Under the pieces are notes generated by a model that searched no databases, was not told the origin of the DNA, and worked only from the letters and a program-made list of their open reading frames with translations. From Neurospora tetraspora (Eukaryota; Ascomycota; Sordariomycetes; Sordariales; Sordariaceae), in contig NW_026944384.1 of assembly GCF_033439725.1 (NCBI RefSeq), positions 2,046,001 through 2,110,000 of the forward strand: a stretch of 64,000 bases of DNA, written 5' to 3'. The position numbers and the translations under genes are program-made. Positions 1 to 13,003 of this stretch are shown here, piece by piece (position 1 is the stretch's first letter; every line of letters begins with the position of its first letter).

Positions 1-1017
1 TTTCCCGGAGGCATTCTGAGCTGCATATTCGTCGCAGCAACAAGCGGTCACAGCAACCCCAACCGGGTGTATTCGGGTGTCTCCAACGGCTGGACCACAA
101 GGTGTGTACACTCCCTTTTCTTTTCCTCTTTGGGGCATGCCCAGCCGTCCAGGCCAGACCCAGCCCACACCATCCGATCCTCCCCCAAGCGTTCATCGTG
201 TGTTATGGAATCCACAGCCGGCGGCACAAGTCGGAGACTCCTCTTGCCAGAGACAAGGACACCACGGACATACTGTGTACACGAACACCCTCCTCCTTCA
301 CGGGCAGCAAGCGGCCCTTGAAACAGCCATATCCCGGCTCCCGAAACCCGCCAGACAGGCCTCTGTCACGACAAGCAACACCCCAAGCACCTCAGAAGCT
401 CCTGGTCCTTCTTACCATAGCTTATGCGGCAGCTAACAGTGATCCTCTTGATGCCCAACTAGGGAGCAAAAGGTAACAGGAATTAGTAAGTGAAAGCAGC
501 GAAAAAAAGGCATAGCGTTCCATCTCAATCTCGCATCGCATGGGCCATGGGTAAAAACAGACTCCCGGTTTCGCCCTGGACGGTGCTCATGTCCGGTGCA
601 ACCGGTCGACTGCAAAAGGTTTTAAGTCGGCCGGTCCTCTCGAGTAAACTGGATGCTGGAAGAACATCTTCTCATCATCTATCCTCTTTGACTTTGACAA
701 AGGGTCTGTTGCTTGCTTCACGGTTCGCTGCTTCTTCACTCGTCGCTACTACTACTTCTGCTGGTGCATCTACAAGTACCGGTACCTCCAATCCAGACCC
801 CGGCATTAATCGCAACCCCCCGGCCTCGACTTACACCTCACCTCCAAATTCCTTTTCCAGAAGGTTTAGTTGGGGTAACCTGCTAGGCTGGGACCGGACC
901 CTCCCCAACAAGTGGACTACTGATATCAACCTCACCGGCCACCTCGACGATTTGTCCTCTTTAATCCGCCCATTCCTGGCTTTTCTGGACCCGTTCTCGC
1001 TTTCCTCTTCATACTCA
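1..1017. other. Left edge, no gene called; possible 5' leader of malic enzyme
   Basis: I recognise no gene in the first 490 bases; the short open frames there overlap one another and look like chance. From about 490 to 1017 the sequence is open in the frame of the downstream malic enzyme and contains in-frame ATGs at 547 and 589. The implied peptide is Ser/Thr-rich with scattered Arg/Lys. It could be a longer mitochondrial presequence, but the pyrimidine-rich composition also suits a 5' untranslated leader. I treat it as leader. Confidence 0.4.
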
Positions 1018-3542
1018 ATGGCGTCGCACACTTCCTCAGGCTCTTCTGATCTCTCGACCCCACGGTCAAGCTCTCCTCACTCATCTGCATCAGTTGCGTC
1101 GGCACGCTCCTCCCACTCGTCCACTTTCAGTGCAGCAAAACGCATGTCCATCTCTTCAGTTCGGCGCACTTCGGCTTCGAATCCGATGTCTTCCGTTGAT
1201 CTAGCGACCATTGAAGAAGCTTTAAAGATGGCCAGCCTCGACACACTGAGGGGCTACTGCCAAAGTACGTACGGAGAGGTCCACCAGGAGACCACTACCG
1301 AGTACATCTCCCACGAAGAGGCCCGGGGCTACCAGGTGCTCAACCAACCCCACTGGAACAAGGGTAAGCCTACTGGTCTTTTTTTTTCTTTTTTTTTTTC
1401 TTCTTTCTCTTCCCTTTCCCTCCACGTCCCACGCTTCTTTTCCCGCCACACCTTCCTTGAGTCAATCTGGCCATGCTCGCATCATCAGTCTCTGCTGTCC
1501 GTCAAGGTCCTGGGGCTATCATGCCTTGGTCTGCCAGACTTCTGCACGCACGCCAGACTTGCTTATATTCACGTTTCCTCCCATCTTCTGTTTCCCGACC
1601 TCGCCTGTCTTCTTCCACCTCACCTGTTTCCGGCCCAGCACTTTCGTCTTCTTCGTCTGTGTCATATTCGCCGGAACCGTCCTCGTCGCCCCTCGTACAC
1701 AACATGGCCACAGTTACTGACATTTACATTTCACCCAAAGGGACGTCTTTCACTCCTCAAGAGCGTGTATCCAAGAACCTGACTGGCCTGATTCCGCACG
1801 TCATGGAGGACTCCGAGAAGCAGGTTGAGCGTGCGCTCAAGATGATCCGCACTCGCCAGACCGACATTGACAGGTATCTTTACCTGTCGACCATCAAGAG
1901 CCAGAACGTCGACCTCTTCTACCGGATCCTGATGGATCATGCTAAGGAGATGATGCCATTGGTCTACACTCCCACCATTGGTGACGTCTGCCTCCAGTAC
2001 TCGACCCTCTACACTCGTCCGGAAGCTTTGTACATTTCCATTAAGCAAAGGAAGTCGATTCGGACAATCTTGAGGAATTGGCCCTATCCTAAGCCCGAGA
2101 TCTGTGTCGTCACTGACGGTTCCCGCATTCTCGGTTTGGGAGACCTTGGTGTCAATGGTGTTGGCATTCCGGTAAGTGTCTTGGGCAATTATTTAGTTGC
2201 ATACGCTAGTCAGACACTAACATCCACCAGATCGGTAAGCTAGCTTTGTACACGGCTGCTGCTGGTATCCACCCGGACAAGACGCTCCCCATCGTCCTCG
2301 ACTGCGGTACCGCCAACGAGACCAACTTGAGGGACCCTCTCTACTTGGGGCTTCGTCAGAAGCGTATCCCGGTTGCCGAGCAACAGGAGTTTATGGACGA
2401 GTTCATGGAGGCTGCCGCTGAAGTCTTCCCGGAAATGGTTGTGCAGTTTGAGGACTTCGAAAGCGAAAAGGCTTTCAACTACCTCGACCGGTACCGCGAT
2501 CAGTACAAGTGCTTCAACGATGATATTCAGGGAACTGGTGCTGTCGTCCTTGCGGGGTAAGTTAGAGAACCACTTCATCTCCAGAGAAGGGGGATTGCCT
2601 TGAACGGAAACTTCCACGTTTCACAGAGGGACTCCTAGACGTGAGACAAATTGCTAACGATCTGTTGTACAATATAGTTACATCGGTGCCGTCAACCTTT
2701 CGAATGTTCCTATCGAGGAGCAACGTCTTGTCTTCATGGGAGCTGGCTCTGCCGGCGTTGGCGTTGCCAAGCAGCTGGTTGAGTACTATACCAAGCGTGG
2801 CCTCTCGGAGCAACAAGCCAAGGACAAGTTCTGGCTTGTTGATACCAAGGGTCTTGTGACCAAGGATCGCGGTGACCGGCTGGCCGAACACAAGAAGTAC
2901 TTCGCCCGTACTGACAACAACGGCCATCAGTTCCGCACCCTCGAGGAGGTCATTGAGTACGTCAAGCCAACTGCTCTTGTCGGTCTTACCGCCACCCATG
3001 GCGTCTTCACCGAGTCGGTCGTCCGCGCCCTCAAGGCTTCCGTCGACGCCGGAGGACTTGGACGCAGGCCCATCCTCTTCCCCCTCAGCAACCCTCTCAC
3101 CAAGGCTGAATGCACGTTCAAGGAGGCTGTTGACTGGACCGAAGGAACCGTGCTCTTTGCTTCCGGTTCTCCCTTCTCCAGCTACGCCGTTAACGGTGTG
3201 TTATATCACCCTAACCAGGGTAACAACGTCTACGTCTTCCCCGGTATTGGTCTTGGTGCCATCCTCGCCAAGGCTAGCAAAGTCACCGATGACATGATCT
3301 ACACCTCGGCCGCTGCCCTGGCCAACTCCCTCAATGCCGATGAGGTCAAGAAAGGCCTTATCTACCCCCGCATTGACCGTGTCCGCGAGGCTAACGTCAT
3401 TATTGCGCGTGAGGTGATGAAGTCTGCTCGCCGTGAAGGCGTCAGCACCCTACCGGAAGAGCAGTGGCTTGAGTGGGAGGAGTGGGGCGACGTGGCCCTC
3501 GACAGGTACATCAAGCAGCACGTCTATGACCCCATGCTTTAG
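1018..3542 (+). CDS. NAD(P)-dependent malic enzyme, probably mitochondrial
   Basis: Oxidatively decarboxylates malate to pyruvate. Exons 1018-1363, 1741-2171, 2231-2556 and 2678-3542 give 655 aa, close to yeast Mae1. The join after exon 1 restores the family motif NKG/TSFTPQER. Further visible motifs are VYTPTIGD with the catalytic Tyr, GLGDLGVNGVGIP/IGKL with the catalytic Lys, FEDF and FNDDIQGT for metal binding, and a GAGSAG dinucleotide-binding turn. The N-terminal ~75 residues are rich in Ser and Arg and poor in acids, as in mitochondrial presequences. The ATG at 1018 sits in the Neurospora-like context CTCAATGGC; in-frame ATGs at 547, 589, 1144 and 1189 are alternatives. Cofactor preference cannot be settled by eye. 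Intron 1 is 377 nt, far longer than others here, and holds a possible second start. Confidence 0.93.
1364..1740 (+). promoter_or_regulatory. Long first intron with candidate internal promoter and alternative start
   Basis: The intron runs from a GTAAGC donor to an acceptor in CCCAAAG, with TTACTGAC as a good branch point 21-28 nt before its end. Within it, an ATG at 1704 in the context CACAACATGGCC is in frame with exon 2. It would start a protein beginning MATVTDIYISPKG that enters the enzyme core directly. The preceding ~150 bases are pyrimidine-rich, as at many fungal transcription starts. A transcript starting here would encode an enzyme without the N-terminal extension. That a promoter exists is inference. 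Confidence 0.4.
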
Positions 3543-5150
3543 AAGGACTCATAGATACGTCCAAACCAGTGTGCACAAAATGAATAGAAAGGATGGGTTG
3601 GTGGGATGGATGGATATGGAAAGAGTTGGGTCGGAGGTTACTATCATGGCGTTTGGGATTCTGATTTGTTTTACCCTGATGGTTGTCAGACTCACAGGAT
3701 GACTGCTTTATTGAGTGGGATTCATTACTACCATTAATGGAGATCCTTTTCCAGTCAAAAAGATTGGATGGATCTTGAGCGTATCGGTACTTCTAAAAGA
3801 CCGTGTTGGATGCAAATACCCCAAGAGGCAGCGAGAGATGCCCATGTTCCAACATCGGTCACCGGCATTAGATACATACAGTTAGAGTTAGGAGAGGTTT
3901 ATTGAGCGGTATCATGGAGTCAAACAATGCTTGTAGTTTTAGATCACTGAACGGAACGGCACAATGCGGAGGATTCCAAGGATCTCTTTTCACCGTCTTG
4001 AGTTTAACTCACTCTGGTGATCCCCTCGCTCTCGGACTGGACAATCACCAGAGACAAGTTTTTCAAAGATCGATCCTCCCTCAAATTCCCGTAATACCGC
4101 GTCTACATAAGCGCATGCATCCGCCAGTTCTGTCATCCAAGCCATTCTCCTTTTCCAAACCCCACATGCATATCATGCTTGTCCAAGGAACAGTCCTGTG
4201 TTATACAAACTATACCTTGCACTCGCCTCCACGCCATGCTTGACATGATGCTAGGCGCGCGAGCATACAGACACTGGACTCTGGATCCGGGATATCCCGC
4301 ACTCTGTATGTGTTCACTGATTGCGGAAACTGGTTTCTCACCTTACCTTGTGTCGACAACCATGGCAATCAATGGCTCTTCTCGTCATCGGCGTCGGCGT
4401 TTCTCCTTCACCATCCTCACTTTACGTATGATTTTTATGCGAGAAGCTAACACTGTACCGTAAAATAGGTACTCGGGAAACTCGTTTTTCCAGGCTGTGC
4501 ATGCAGAAAACGCAGGGTTAAAGATCTATCAGATCATGCTTTTGGCGGTTGTTAGAGAGCATGTACTTGGTTGCCGGACACCTTTAACCCTGCAACCTAA
4601 TCTAGGCTCGTGCAGTGACGACGTGGAAACATGCTCGAACTAATGAAATTACAACATGTCAGTTTCACCTCTCTTCCCTCCACTTCACTCCACTTCACTT
4701 CACTAAGCTTTACATCACCAGAGACAATTTGGTACTGTTTATTCTTCCAAACCACACTCGTCTTTCAACATATAGACTTACGTCCTTACTACACTTATTT
4801 CTATGTCCCCGCCGAGTAGAAATTTGCAAGATGAGGTTATCCAAGATGAGATATAAGTAATGTCATATCAAGGAAGGGAAACCCATCTAATATATACAAG
4901 GAACGATATATATACGACGGTTGCAACCTGTTGATTTTCATTTCCATGAGATGGATGAATCTTATTATTCTCTGGCCTTGGCATAGTAGCCTCTCAAATG
5001 ACCAGATAGACTAGTGCAGTGTGTAGCTAACCATAAACCCAACCCAACTACACACCCGGACCATAGAACCATCATCATGGGCCGCAAACCAGGGGTATAT
5101 ATCACTCAACGCGTTACTCCAGCTCTTCATTCACTTCCATCTCCTCCTCT
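3543..5150. other. Convergent intergenic region
   Basis: About 1.6 kb between the 3' ends of the malic enzyme and the SNF2-RING gene. It has short open frames without recognisable motifs, and a stretch near 4660-4730 repeats CCACTTCACTT-like units. It presumably holds both 3' untranslated regions. I see no gene. Confidence 0.6.
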
Positions 5151-8100
5151 TCAACCTGAAGCTTCACCATCCCTTCTCCTCCTACTCCTCTCCTCCGCCG
5201 CCTCCCCAGCCAAGAACCCCCTCGTCACCGGATTCTCCACCAACAACCTCTCCGCCTCCTCATCATTACCACCACCACCACCAGTTGTCGGTGGTGCCCG
5301 TTCTGCAGGCTTGGCACTTCCAAACAGACAAGTCCACAAATCATTTTGATCCACCGCCTCACCCACCACTCCATCCGATCCTTTACCCATAAGTTTACTC
5401 AAGTGCGCTTGCTGCATTTCTTGCGCGTTGGCCGCGTCGAGGCTGCTGATTTCTTCTAGCATCTCGGACTCCTTCTCCTTGCTCTTTCCCTTCGTTCTTA
5501 TCGAGGACGTAGTAGTAGTAGTCACCTTCCGATGCTCCATATGCTCCAACCGCCTCTTCACACTCAACTCATAAACATTCTGCTCCACGGTCCCATCCAC
5601 AATATACAACCACACCGTCGTCTCCTGCTTCTGACCAATCCTATCCACGCGCGCAATAGCCTGCAGCTCCAGCGCCGTGTTCAGCAGCGGCTCGCACAGG
5701 AACACATGGCTGGCGTTGACCAGGTTCAACCCGCTCGCGTGCGCACGCGCGTGCAGCAAAAAGACTTCGATGGAGGGGTCTTCGCGGAAGGAGGCGACGC
5801 TGGACACAGCGCCGCGGTCGAATGAGGAGTAGCCGATGCGGTAGCGTTCAAAGGCCTGGGCTAAGACGTAGAGGAAGTCCTGGTACTGCGAGAAGACGAT
5901 GGACTTGGCGCCGGGGTCGGATTGCCGCAGCCAGAGGAGGTGGCGGATTAAGGTGTCGGCTTTGGTGGTGTAGTGGGGACCGTTTTCTAGGTCAATGTTT
6001 TGGATCTCGGCGAGTTTGGAGGGGTTGAATTCGGTGTAGATTTTGGCTGAGTGTTTCTTGGACTTTGACGGGGATGTTGGTTGTTCGCGGTGGGCTAGCT
6101 GCTTATTGGAGGAGTCTCCTCGTGTATGGCCTTCCGAGTGGACTTTGAGCTCTTGAGGTTTGTAGGTGATGTCATGAAGGTTGGAGCGGTTGAGAGAGCG
6201 CTTGCAGACCGGGCAGTTGTGGTGAGCTGCGAACCACATTGTGATGCACTCTTTGCAGAACTGATGGCCGCAGACTGTCAAGACGCCGATGGAGAATGGA
6301 GACTGGCAGATGACACACATTCGTTCCTCGTCGGAGGAGGCATCGGCTTGTTTGAGGTGAAGCACTAGATAGGGTGTCAGTACATCCCGTTACACGGAGG
6401 ATCATGAAATCGCAGCACAGGTGTCTAGATGGGCATAACCTACAGTAACGATGCTTCGACTCTGCTGTAGCCAGTTTCGTCTTCAACCTTTCTTCCTCGC
6501 TGACGGCCCTCTGCAGGGCTTCTTCATTCGTGGGCCCTGTGTACTCCTCTACCGAATCCGAAACCTGCTGCAGTTGCCGGTAGAAATCAAGACGTGCGTT
6601 CAAGATATCAGTGAAGTTCTCCACCTCTTGTTCCATGGCGGTCGCTGCTTTGCCTTGGTCCGTATGTTGAGCCTGAGTTGACTTTAACAAGCGCTCTGCC
6701 AAAGCAAGCTCCAGTTTTGCTCTTTTGCTCCCACTCGCTTCCTGATGCCGTAAATCTGTCATCATAGCTCGAAGCTTCGAGATAATGCCCCTCAAGGATG
6801 TGTGGCCATCACTTTCCTTGAATTTCGGCTTGATACTTTCGCGAAAGGCAAAGAGCTCGAGGATCCGCTTGGCCGATTCGGGAGGCTCCTGGCCTTCTTC
6901 GACTTCCATATCATCGCGTGCCATTTTGAGCACCACCCCAACTTCGTGTTCGATCAGGCCGTTTCGTTGCCCAGATATTACGGCTTGTTGGTCGGCGATA
7001 GCGGCCTTCAAAACCTGTACGTATGCCAGTATCTCATCCTGAAGCTTTGTTGATTCCTCGTACTCCTGGCCTGTGGCTTCAACATCGGTATTGTCCTCAT
7101 CCACCAACGGCCTGAGCAGAAGTTGGATGACATGCTCTCTCCATTCGTCGAGCTTCTCGGCCTGCCGGTCAAGGGCCTCGTATATACCCTCGAGAGCGAT
7201 GACGATATTGCTACTCTCGACGCCACTTTCTTCGGGTATATCAACTGCTGGGATGACCGCAAAGTCTTGCTTCTCGCGACATTCGTCAAGCTTGTCCATC
7301 AGCTTCCTCGCCTTGCCGTAACTCTAGACAGTCCGTTAGTACACGTCGCACAAAAGGTGAGAATTCAAAAGTACCTCTTGCAGGATTTCCTTCCTGATAG
7401 CCTTCGCCAGGTCGTAGCCTTCGGATTCCATTTTGTCCAGCCGCTTGAACTCATCTGAGTCCGGAACAGTCAACTTGTCGTCCGACTTGATCGAGTAGTA
7501 TCCATTTGCGCACAAAAACACGGCCATGTGCTGAACTTCGAGGGCGTGTCTCAGTCGACGGCGGGCATCTTTAGCACCTGATAAGGTATCCTCCTCCTCA
7601 TCCGACTCGCTATCTTTCTCTGCACCTGACGGTACCTCAGGGGCTTTTGCAAGCTTCGCTTCAAGCTGTTTCCGGCATCCTGCTACCATCTCTATACTTT
7701 TCGCGCGTACATCCTCCCAGATAGTTAGTGCATCCTGGACGCGGTCCATTCCAGCCAGAATTTGTCCTCTTTTGAGCTGCATGAGCAGGAGACTACGTTG
7801 ATCACTCCTAATGGCACCGTCGCTCTGCTCTAGCATTGCATCAAGGACCTCGGCCACTGTTCGCATAGGGCGGCCGGACCTTTTCCCTAAAGCTTTGCGG
7901 TTTCGGTTTCCCACTTCAGGGTGGAGGGTCAATTGGCGCAGCCGATCGAGGGCAGTCCGCATGCCCTGTTGTGTGACAGGATCGTCGGGATCCCAGTCTT
8001 CCTGGATCGGGTTTCCCTCAACGTCCAAGCCGCAGTTGTTGACGAGCTCGCTGAATACAGTCCGGTAATGCTGTTCCTCCACGGCGCTGAAGGGCATCGT

Positions 8101-10015
8101 GATCACATGTCGTTTTTGGGGCGGAATCGATATTTCGCCTCTAACCATACTCTTCGTGTGCCGCATTGTGATGGAGCCGAACAGGCCCTTGAAGCGCGCC
8201 TTGTCGGACATTAAGGCTTTCCAAGCGTCTTTATCCGAGGCATATGGCTCAACTCGGAGGAAGTTCAGAAGGCCTCGTAGATCTGGGCGCCATTCGTTAG
8301 CCATTGTCAAACTGAATACAACCTAGCTTGTCTGGTGGAATTCTCACCTTTCTGAATGTCATCCTTCACCGGAGTACCAGTGATTGCCCAAGCATGGACG
8401 CGGGGAATGCGTCTTGCAAGTACTGCAGTGTTGCTGGTCCAGTTTTCCACCATTTGGGCCTCGTCAATGCAGACGCGCCACCACCCAAGTTCGACGAGGG
8501 GAGAGGTTTGGCGCTCATATTGCTTTTCTCCGCGCATGGATCGTTCGGGACGATCGACGGCTGACCAGATCTCGGTCCGGAGAACTTCATAAGTGGTGAT
8601 GACCACATCCTGCTGAGCCAATTGCTTGGACGAGAGGTCTACACCCTTCATCTTGGCCGCCTTTTTCAGCCCTGGATAGTAAACCACCTTGAGAGTCGGT
8701 GCGTGGCGGTTCAGTTCGGAAAGCCATTGATCGAGAAGAGGTAAAGGCGTTATTATCAGGGTCGTTCCTGTTGTTTGGAGCTCGCGGCCAAGGAAAGGGT
8801 CATATACCACTGTTGGGCCTGGTGGGCGTTTGTGAAGCAACGTGAGAGCAATCACTTCGACGGTTTTTCCAAGACCTATCAAAAGTTAGCGATTCTGCTT
8901 TTTGCCCTCAGCAATCAACTCCAAAAGGAAAAGTTACCCATTTCCTCAGCCAGAATACCACCTTTGACCATGTCATTAGACGGGAGCTTCGTGATGTCTT
9001 TTGCCGCTATGCCAAATAACGGGCTGATATAAAACGTATCGCCATTGGGATTTTTAACCTGGTGGAAGAAGGCAGGGAGAAGAGACGCATCCCCACTCTC
9101 AGAGGGTTGAACCAAAGGTTGGCCATCGGGTTGAAGAAGGCCGCTCCATTCGACACCTTCACGCTGTAGAAGCCACTTGACAGCCCTTCGCTGGAAAGGA
9201 TAAAGGTCCGCCTCCAGACTGGGGATCTTTGCTGTCGCGAGATGTCCGTCGGAAATATTGGGCTTTGGGGTATGCGCTGCTTCGTAGAAATGCTGTGGAG
9301 ACCATGCTATGGTCTCCTGTGCTGAAACAAGTAGATTCGGGTAATACACCATCAGCACCTGGGTTTTCAGCCCCTGCTGAACCTTGGACTGGTACACATC
9401 TGTACTAGTGTTCCACATTAGTCTGAGAGTGACATCGATTTTGACAGATGCTCCTTCTTGACGGATGGCGATATCCACAGCTGTCCAAAGATAGCCCTTG
9501 GACCCAGGGTCAAATGATTGCGTCTTAGCAACACGGGCCATGAGAGCAAGTCTTCGAGAGATTGTCCTTGTCTTGAGGACATAGCAGATATGGGCGCCCT
9601 TGTTTTTGTTTGCGCGACCGCCGTTTTTGCGAGGAGCAAGATGCAAGTACCAAGTGCCACGTTCTGGATCACGACGGTCGGGTTTGGCGTTCACCACCCA
9701 AACATCTACGTAGTCTCCAATGTTTTGCTTGTGGAGGGCAAAATATTTGGGAATGGCCGCCGTCTCACGGGCAGGGAGGGCGACTGTGTGCTCGTCGATA
9801 CAGACGGCATCGCTAGGCTTGAATACGCCCCGTGAAAGTTTCGCGCGCTTTGCAGGTCGAACCTCCAAGTCCAGTTCGGCATCAGTAGTGGAAACGGCGG
9901 GATCAAGTCCAATGGATCGAACATAGTCGACAAATGCTGCTAGGTTTTCGGGGTTGGCTTCCCAGTCTGATTGGTGTTGTCGAGACTGCCCTTGGGACTT
10001 TTTCTTTGGAGGCAT
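5151..10015 (-). CDS. SNF2-family helicase with inserted RING finger (SHPRH/Irc20 type)
   Basis: A large nuclear DNA-dependent ATPase combined with an E3 ubiquitin ligase. Exons, read on the minus strand: 10015-8938, 8875-8348, 8282-7375, 7323-6444 and 6364-5151, giving 1535 aa. The N-terminus is basic (MPPKKK). A helicase entry motif DLYPFQRRAVKW lies near residue 269, and Walker A (EEMGLGKT) is completed across intron 1 near 356. DEAQ lies near 500 and TGTP near 525. A long charged, partly coiled region follows. A C3HC4 RING (CVIC...CGHQFC...CPVC) lies near 1147-1186, and then the second helicase lobe with SIVFSQYQDF and ARVDRIGQKQ. A RING between the helicase lobes is typical of SHPRH, Irc20 and Rad5 relatives; I see no HIRAN domain, so Irc20/SHPRH fits better than Rad5. 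The in-line start at 10015 is the first ATG. Confidence 0.93.
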
Positions 10016-11019
10016 GATGGCGAAACTCAATGGATACTGATTTCGTGGTGATCAGGTTGAAGCAGGGACCGCGAATTCACGGTTTGGTCGAGGGAAAAGA
10101 TGGGATATATATGGGGGTGTGGAAGCCGCCCAATGTTGGTCAACCAAAGCAAGCGGTAGTGGTCTGGAAATATCACGCTGTGGATGCGCTTTGTCTAGGT
10201 AATAAACAGTCCGATCTTGCCGGCATGTTCGAGGTTGGCGATGAAGGATGGATGGCCGATCCGGATGACCAACCGGTGAGTTGGTGAACCTGGAGATGAA
10301 GGTGCATAAAGCAGGAAGAAATGAGCAAGGAGAGGGGAGAAGAAGAGGAGTGATAAGGAGGGGGGTAGGTAGCTTCCATCTGTAGTTAGGCAGGAAATTA
10401 GTAAGGCAAGAGGTCAGCGCGCAGGGGCAGGCACACAGAAGGGCTTACACGCGGGCGTACAAGCTGGAACAGTGTACGTACTTGTACGTTTTATAGGGCT
10501 GTCTGCTAATCAGGGTCTTGGCATGAACCAACCGTGCTAACATGCAGGGGCGCCACTTTACCCCGTGGTAAAGAGCGCTTTTCATTGGCTTACAGACTGG
10601 CGGGAGCTATCTTGTACCCCACCGGACCCCACCGGAAGCTTCAGACGCTGGACGTCGGGCGCTCAGACCGGGCAGCGGTCCCGGCTCCCAATTTTTGGGC
10701 GGACGAAGCGGGCTGCGGAGGAAAACTTTCCCAAGCGACGGGAGTCCACCGAAGCGATCAGTCCCGGGGCCGGAACCAGTTAAGGAATCTCCATCCACAA
10801 TATCTCGCCCCGTCTCTTCCCCGGCTCCGTGATATGAGCGGCAACCTTGACCGATTGCTGGCGACACCTCTGCAATAGGTAAGCACCCTCCCCCATCCCA
10901 CTCCCAATTTGCTGTTGTGCTTCCATGTCCTTTGCGACTTGCGACTTTGCGACTTTATCGTTCCCCTCTTTTTTATTTGTTTACTTGCCCACTAACACTG
11001 TAGACTTGACCCAGCACGG
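10016..11019. promoter_or_regulatory. Divergent promoter region; 5' UTR intron of mS41
   Basis: Divergent spacer between the SNF2-RING gene and mS41. A likely 5' leader intron of mS41 runs from a GTAAGCACC donor at 10879 to a TAG acceptor ending at 11003, with CACTAACAC as branch point. A small inverted repeat CTTTACC/GGTAAAG lies near 10555-10573. I see no separate gene. Confidence 0.5.
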
Positions 11020-11730
11020 ATGAAGTCCTCCCTCCGGATCCAGTCCACTCTTGGACTCCTCTTCCGGCCCTGCGCCGTCTCGGCCCCCGTCACTGCCCCC
11101 GGGCTCAACGCACACGCACGATGGGCGCATAACCCTGCCGCCCGGTTGCCCCTCATCCCCAAGCCGACTCCCTTCGTCCCCGACGTCAACACCTTCCTGA
11201 CCTTGATCGGTCGCGACCTCAAACAACATGCCGACAAGTTCCCCACGTGGGAGGCCCTCTTCACCCTCACTACCGACCAACTGAGAGAACTCGGCGTCGA
11301 GCCCCCAAGGGCAAGGCGCTACCTGCTGCGATGGAGGCAACGGTTTAGGGAGGGCAAGTTCGGCATTGGCGGCGACCTCAAGCACGTCGAAAACGGTGTC
11401 GCCTACTTGAAGATCTCTGAGAAGGAGGCAAGCCCTACCAGAATGGCACGAAAGGTCATCAACGTCCCCGCCAATAAGAACGCCGAGGAGATTCCTAAAA
11501 GCGAACGTGCCTGGGTCAAGGGCTACAAGGTCAAGGGCGTCTCTACAATCGTTGGCCCCTACGCCTTGCCCGTCCAGAAGGGCGTCGCCAAGCTCGCCAT
11601 CACCGAGGGCATGTGGGAAAACAAGAGAGGACACAAGGTCGACGGTGGTGAACGTAGACGCGCCGAGGTGCGCTTCAAGAGAGGTGTGGCGGAGCGTAAG
11701 GCCCTTAGGGAGAAGATGGGCTTCTACTAA
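11020..11730 (+). CDS. FYV4: Mitochondrial small-subunit ribosomal protein mS41 (Fyv4, IGR-motif protein)
   Basis: An uninterrupted 236 aa frame. Residues 1-40 have several Arg, Ser and Ala and no acidic residue until beyond 50, as in a mitochondrial targeting sequence. Residues 57-112 match the IGR domain of Fyv4/mS41: a hydrophobic stretch with the name-giving IGR, then FPTWEALFTLTTDQLRELGV and a basic PPRARRYLLRWRQRFREG end. The rest is the Lys/Arg-rich extension usual for fungal mitoribosomal proteins. By family knowledge it is a structural part of the mitochondrial small ribosomal subunit. The ATG at 11020 follows the probable 5' leader intron by 16 nt. Confidence 0.88.
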   Translation: MKSSLRIQSTLGLLFRPCAVSAPVTAPGLNAHARWAHNPAARLPLIPKPTPFVPDVNTFLTLIGRDLKQHADKFPTWEALFTLTTDQLRELGVEPPRARRYLLRWRQRFREGKFGIGGDLKHVENGVAYLKISEKEASPTRMARKVINVPANKNAEEIPKSERAWVKGYKVKGVSTIVGPYALPVQKGVAKLAITEGMWENKRGHKVDGGERRRAEVRFKRGVAERKALREKMGFY

Positions 11731-12849
11731 ACAAATGAGTATGGTCATGGAAGATTGGTTTGGTCAAGGTGCCGTCAGATATGAACGTGCTCGGTTGGCC
11801 GCAAGCTCTACTCCATTTGTAGCCATGTGTAAAATCTGTATATTAATGGGATTCGGCTTGCCATCTTTCGGGGTCCTGGACTGTTTGCGTCACTTGTTGG
11901 TCCCTGTGTTGCGACCATGGTCGTTGTCAGGTATTCTCTGCGAAGCGGTTATGGTCATAGGAGGCTACTGATGTCATGGGAATGGTGTTTTGCGCTTCCT
12001 TGTTTATCCTGATGTCTTCTACTAACGAGGGTTCAGGGCATCCGACCTCACTCGCACCTCGAACCATTAGCGCTAGGATCCTTTGTTCCTGGGAGCCTGG
12101 TTCGTCCCGTCAGCTCAGTGCATCCTGCCGTGGATGGAACGAGCCTGTCGTACTCTCCGGATATAGCCCGTATGATGTTATGTCCCTAGCTTAACTCCGT
12201 GATACAAAAGCTCACAACTTACCCCGGCGATAACAGTCAACAGATCCTCCCACAACCATGTAACTCCCTTTAACATATATCTCTCCATCAAGTTTGCCGT
12301 CGGCATTTTACGCCCCAAATACCAAACTTTCTACGCCAGAAACTCTCTCTCCAAGTTCACGTCAACCTTTCACTCCCGCATAATCCATCTCAAAGTTTGT
12401 CAGCAAAACGGGAGTGTTCCAATACAAACAGCTACTTCAACAAACCACCGTCGTTTGTTAAAAAGCTCTTTCCCAAACCGCATTGCTGACGCTAGACTAT
12501 TGGTAGATGTACTTCTGGTATCGTCAAGAGACTCAGGTCTCTGTCGTGCTTGCCTATTCAGGACAGAACTCCCAGGTCCTCACTTGACCTTATTCGTTCT
12601 ACTCTGATCACAGTATCAGAGACGGACCCAGCATCATGCGACAATAACTCACCCGGATGGAACAATAACAGCAGAAGCCTTCATATCTCTAAACCCCCAC
12701 TTAGACCACAATCATCGACGCCCACAACCTCGACGAACCATCCTAATATAGCATCGGCATCGACAAGTCTATTCGTACTTCCATCAATACAGCATGTGAT
12801 GATACTATTTCTAGCTCACGGATCGTCCACTACACAGCCACGAGCATTT
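11731..12849. other. Gene-free spacer
   Basis: 3' region of mS41 and about 1 kb of sequence with only short, motif-free open frames. No gene seen. Confidence 0.55.
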
Positions 12850-13003
12850 TGCACTTACCACGTACCTGATATACCCATCTCTGATATCTGGCCATAGCTC
12901 CCAAAGCATTCACAAGCCCAATGCAGGCTGCATACGGTACCAGGCGCCTGCCACGGTTCCTGCCGCCGCCGCTGCGCTGCCGCCCGGCCGGCACGCCCTT
13001 CCT

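Noticed and set aside
10550-10575. Small inverted repeat CTTTACC/GGTAAAG as an operator or RNA gene
   Set aside because: Too short and isolated, with no second copy or terminator; chance is likely.
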